From UMGS1519 sp050951005 (GTDB lineage: Bacteria; Actinomycetota; Coriobacteriia; Coriobacteriales; Eggerthellaceae): 64,000 nucleotides of DNA. The DNA is taken from the NCBI GenBank assembly GCA_050951005.1, contig JBMNIP010000004.1, positions 372,001 to 436,000 of the forward strand. Reading direction: 5' to 3'. Both the position numbers and the translations under genes were made by a program. Below, in pieces: positions 62,640 to 64,000 of this stretch. The notes under the pieces were generated by a model. It was given only the letters and a program-made list of their open reading frames with translations, was not told where the DNA came from and did not search any database. The first letter of the stretch is position 1; every line of letters starts with the position of its first letter.

Positions 62640-63007
62640 AGCCCGAGCATGATTTCGGGAAATCTTTCGGCTATGCCTTCAGGGGCATCGTCACGGCATG
62701 GCGGAAAGGCTACAACCTGCGGGTTCAGAGCGCTGCGGGCGTGCTTGCCGTGGTACTCGGCCTTGCGTTCGGAATCAGCCTGGTTGAATGGTGCGCAGTG
62801 GTGGTCTGCATCGGCGCCGTCATCGGCGGCGAGTGCATGAATACGGCGCTTGAGGACGCGGTCGACCTGGCCAATCCCGAAGTGCATCCTTTGGCGAAGT
62901 CGGCGAAGGATATGGCGGCAGGCGCGGTGCTCGTCATGTCCATCGCCTCGGCCGTAATCGGCATCATCATCTTCTTGCCGCGCATTCTGTCAGCATTGGG
63001 GGTATAG
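62636..63007 (+). CDS. dgkA: Diacylglycerol/undecaprenol kinase
   Basis: 123 residues, three TM segments. FGYAFRGIVTAWRKGYNLRVQS at the N-terminus and the signature GECMNTALEDAVDL (E.xNTAxE) near residue 66, then SAKDMAAGAVLV. Gram-positive members mainly phosphorylate undecaprenol in cell-wall lipid recycling. Its ATG overlaps the ybeY stop. Confidence 0.93.
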   Translation: MKPEHDFGKSFGYAFRGIVTAWRKGYNLRVQSAAGVLAVVLGLAFGISLVEWCAVVVCIGAVIGGECMNTALEDAVDLANPEVHPLAKSAKDMAAGAVLVMSIASAVIGIIIFLPRILSALGV

Positions 63008-63010
63008 CGC

Positions 63011-64000
63011 ATGGTGCAACCGGTCGGACTTCCGCATGACGATTCAGGCAACCGAGAGATGGCCGCTGGCTTCCAAGGGGCGGGCGGATTCGATACCGAG
63101 GCGATGATGGCCCAGCTTGCCGCCGATCGGGAAAACGAGGTGAGCGCGGCGGACCTGGCTCGTGGGGACCGGTTCGCTTCGGGGTTCCTTGCGCTCGTCG
63201 GGCGTCCGAATGCGGGAAAATCGACGCTGCTCAACGCCTTGGTCGGCAAGAAGGTTGCCATCACCAGCAACACCGCGCAGACCACACGCAACCGTTTCCG
63301 CGGCATTGTGAACCGTCCCCACGCGCAAGTGGTCATCGTCGACACGCCGGGCATCCACAAGCCCAAGGATGCACTCGGAAGAGACTTGAACCAGTCGGCG
63401 GCAAGGGGAATGGAGGATGTTGATGTGGTGGCGTTCCTTCTGGATGCCGGCAAACCCTTCGGTCGGGGCGACGACTGGGTGCTGCGCCAGGTAAAGGGCG
63501 TGAAGGCCAAACGCATCCTGGTTGTCTCCAAGACCGATACCGCCGATCGGAAGACCGTTGATGGTCAGATTGAGGCGGCAAGCGAATGGGTGGACTGGGA
63601 TGCGGTCTGCCCGCTTTCGTCAGTGACGGGCGATGGCGTGGCCGCGTTCCTCGATACCGTAATCGGCTTTCTGCCCGAAGGCCCGCGGTGGTTTCCCGAG
63701 GACATGGATACCGACCAGTCACTCGAGGCAATCGTTGCGGAATTCATCCGCGAGAAGATCCTGCGGCATACCTACGACGAGGTTCCCCATTCGGTCGGAG
63801 TGCTCACCGAGGACATAGACTTCGACGAGGAGCGGAGACTCTATCATATCGAGGCGACCGTATACGTGGAGCGCGACAGCCAGAAGGGCATCATCATCGG
63901 CCAGGGCGGCAAGGGCATCAAGGCTATCGGAACCGAAGCGCGACAGGATCTCGAACAGCTGCTCGGAGCCAGGGTCTATCTGGGGCTGCAGGTGCGCGTG
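63011..64000 (+). CDS. era: GTPase Era (cut by the window end)
   Basis: 330 codons visible, lacking only the last few residues. An N-terminal extension of ~55 residues precedes the GTPase: GRPNAGKSTLLNAL (G1), TTRNR (G2), DTPGIHKP (G3) and SKTD (G4, where NKxD is usual). The KH domain follows (HIEATVYVERDSQKGIIIGQGGKGIKAIG). Ribosome 30S assembly factor. Three bases after dgkA, in the common ybeY-dgkA-era order. Confidence 0.95.
   Translation, partial: MVQPVGLPHDDSGNREMAAGFQGAGGFDTEAMMAQLAADRENEVSAADLARGDRFASGFLALVGRPNAGKSTLLNALVGKKVAITSNTAQTTRNRFRGIVNRPHAQVVIVDTPGIHKPKDALGRDLNQSAARGMEDVDVVAFLLDAGKPFGRGDDWVLRQVKGVKAKRILVVSKTDTADRKTVDGQIEAASEWVDWDAVCPLSSVTGDGVAAFLDTVIGFLPEGPRWFPEDMDTDQSLEAIVAEFIREKILRHTYDEVPHSVGVLTEDIDFDEERRLYHIEATVYVERDSQKGIIIGQGGKGIKAIGTEARQDLEQLLGARVYLGLQVRV

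Overview
The window is 64 kb of GC-rich, densely packed bacterial chromosome. Several features point to an anaerobic actinobacterium of the class Coriobacteriia, most likely an Eggerthella/Slackia-type lineage. There are two actinobacterial-type integration host factors, one in the order mihF-gmk-rpoZ. There are many 4Fe-4S and radical SAM proteins, an HrcA/DnaJ heat-shock pair, and leaderless-looking promoters. The genus is an inference; no rRNA or tRNA gene was seen that could fix it.

Layout: (1) 32-7414 holds def-fmt, a YdcF-family membrane protein, a NYN/LOTUS-type RNase-like protein on the minus strand, the Memo / AMMECR1 / radical SAM trio, and a GHKL-type regulator closed by a strong terminator. 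(2) 7554-14656, minus strand, is a TetR-headed block: tetR, a divergent S-adenosylmethionine synthetase whose apparent start codon is ACG, an MMPL/RND exporter, and an 874-residue secreted repeat protein. (3) 15185-27282 is the most unusual part. Two hypA paralogues, each next to a multi-[4Fe-4S] protein, and a HypB-like GTPase sit with a flavoprotein, two paralogous SRPBCC proteins, a TetR and a Cys-tailed ArsR. No hydrogenase subunit and no hypCDEF is present. This region is interrupted by a small membrane protein, a lipoprotein and an XRE/Ser-Thr kinase pair. (4) 27494-33548 holds a second mIHF, an SDR/TetR pair, a metallo-beta-lactamase-fold protein with a ribbon-helix-helix-like tail, a zinc-ribbon/YARHG membrane protein, a small zinc-ribbon protein and a YqeY protein.

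(5) 33649-43842 is the pyrimidine operon pyrR-pyrB-pyrC-carA-carB-pyrK-pyrD-pyrF, with a readable promoter, PyrR-binding leader and attenuator; pyrE is not in it. (6) 44023-46445 holds mihF-gmk-rpoZ and thiI. (7) 46708-64000 is a conserved housekeeping run: comEA, comEC, holA, a membrane protein, rpsT (minus strand, with an apparent frameshift in its acidic/alanine tail), lepA, dus, hemW, hrcA (with a CIRCE-like operator), dnaJ, rsmE, mtaB, phoH, ybeY, dgkA and era (cut by the window end).

The housekeeping genes are compact and translationally coupled, often through ATGA overlaps. The accessory region at 15-27 kb instead has long intergenic gaps, inverted-repeat operators, a G10 tract and intercistronic hairpins, as expected for regulated, variable functions. 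The best candidate for an undescribed system is the HypA/HypB/ferredoxin/flavoprotein/SRPBCC assembly. Its likely theme is nickel handling or redox chemistry unrelated to a local hydrogenase, but this is inference.
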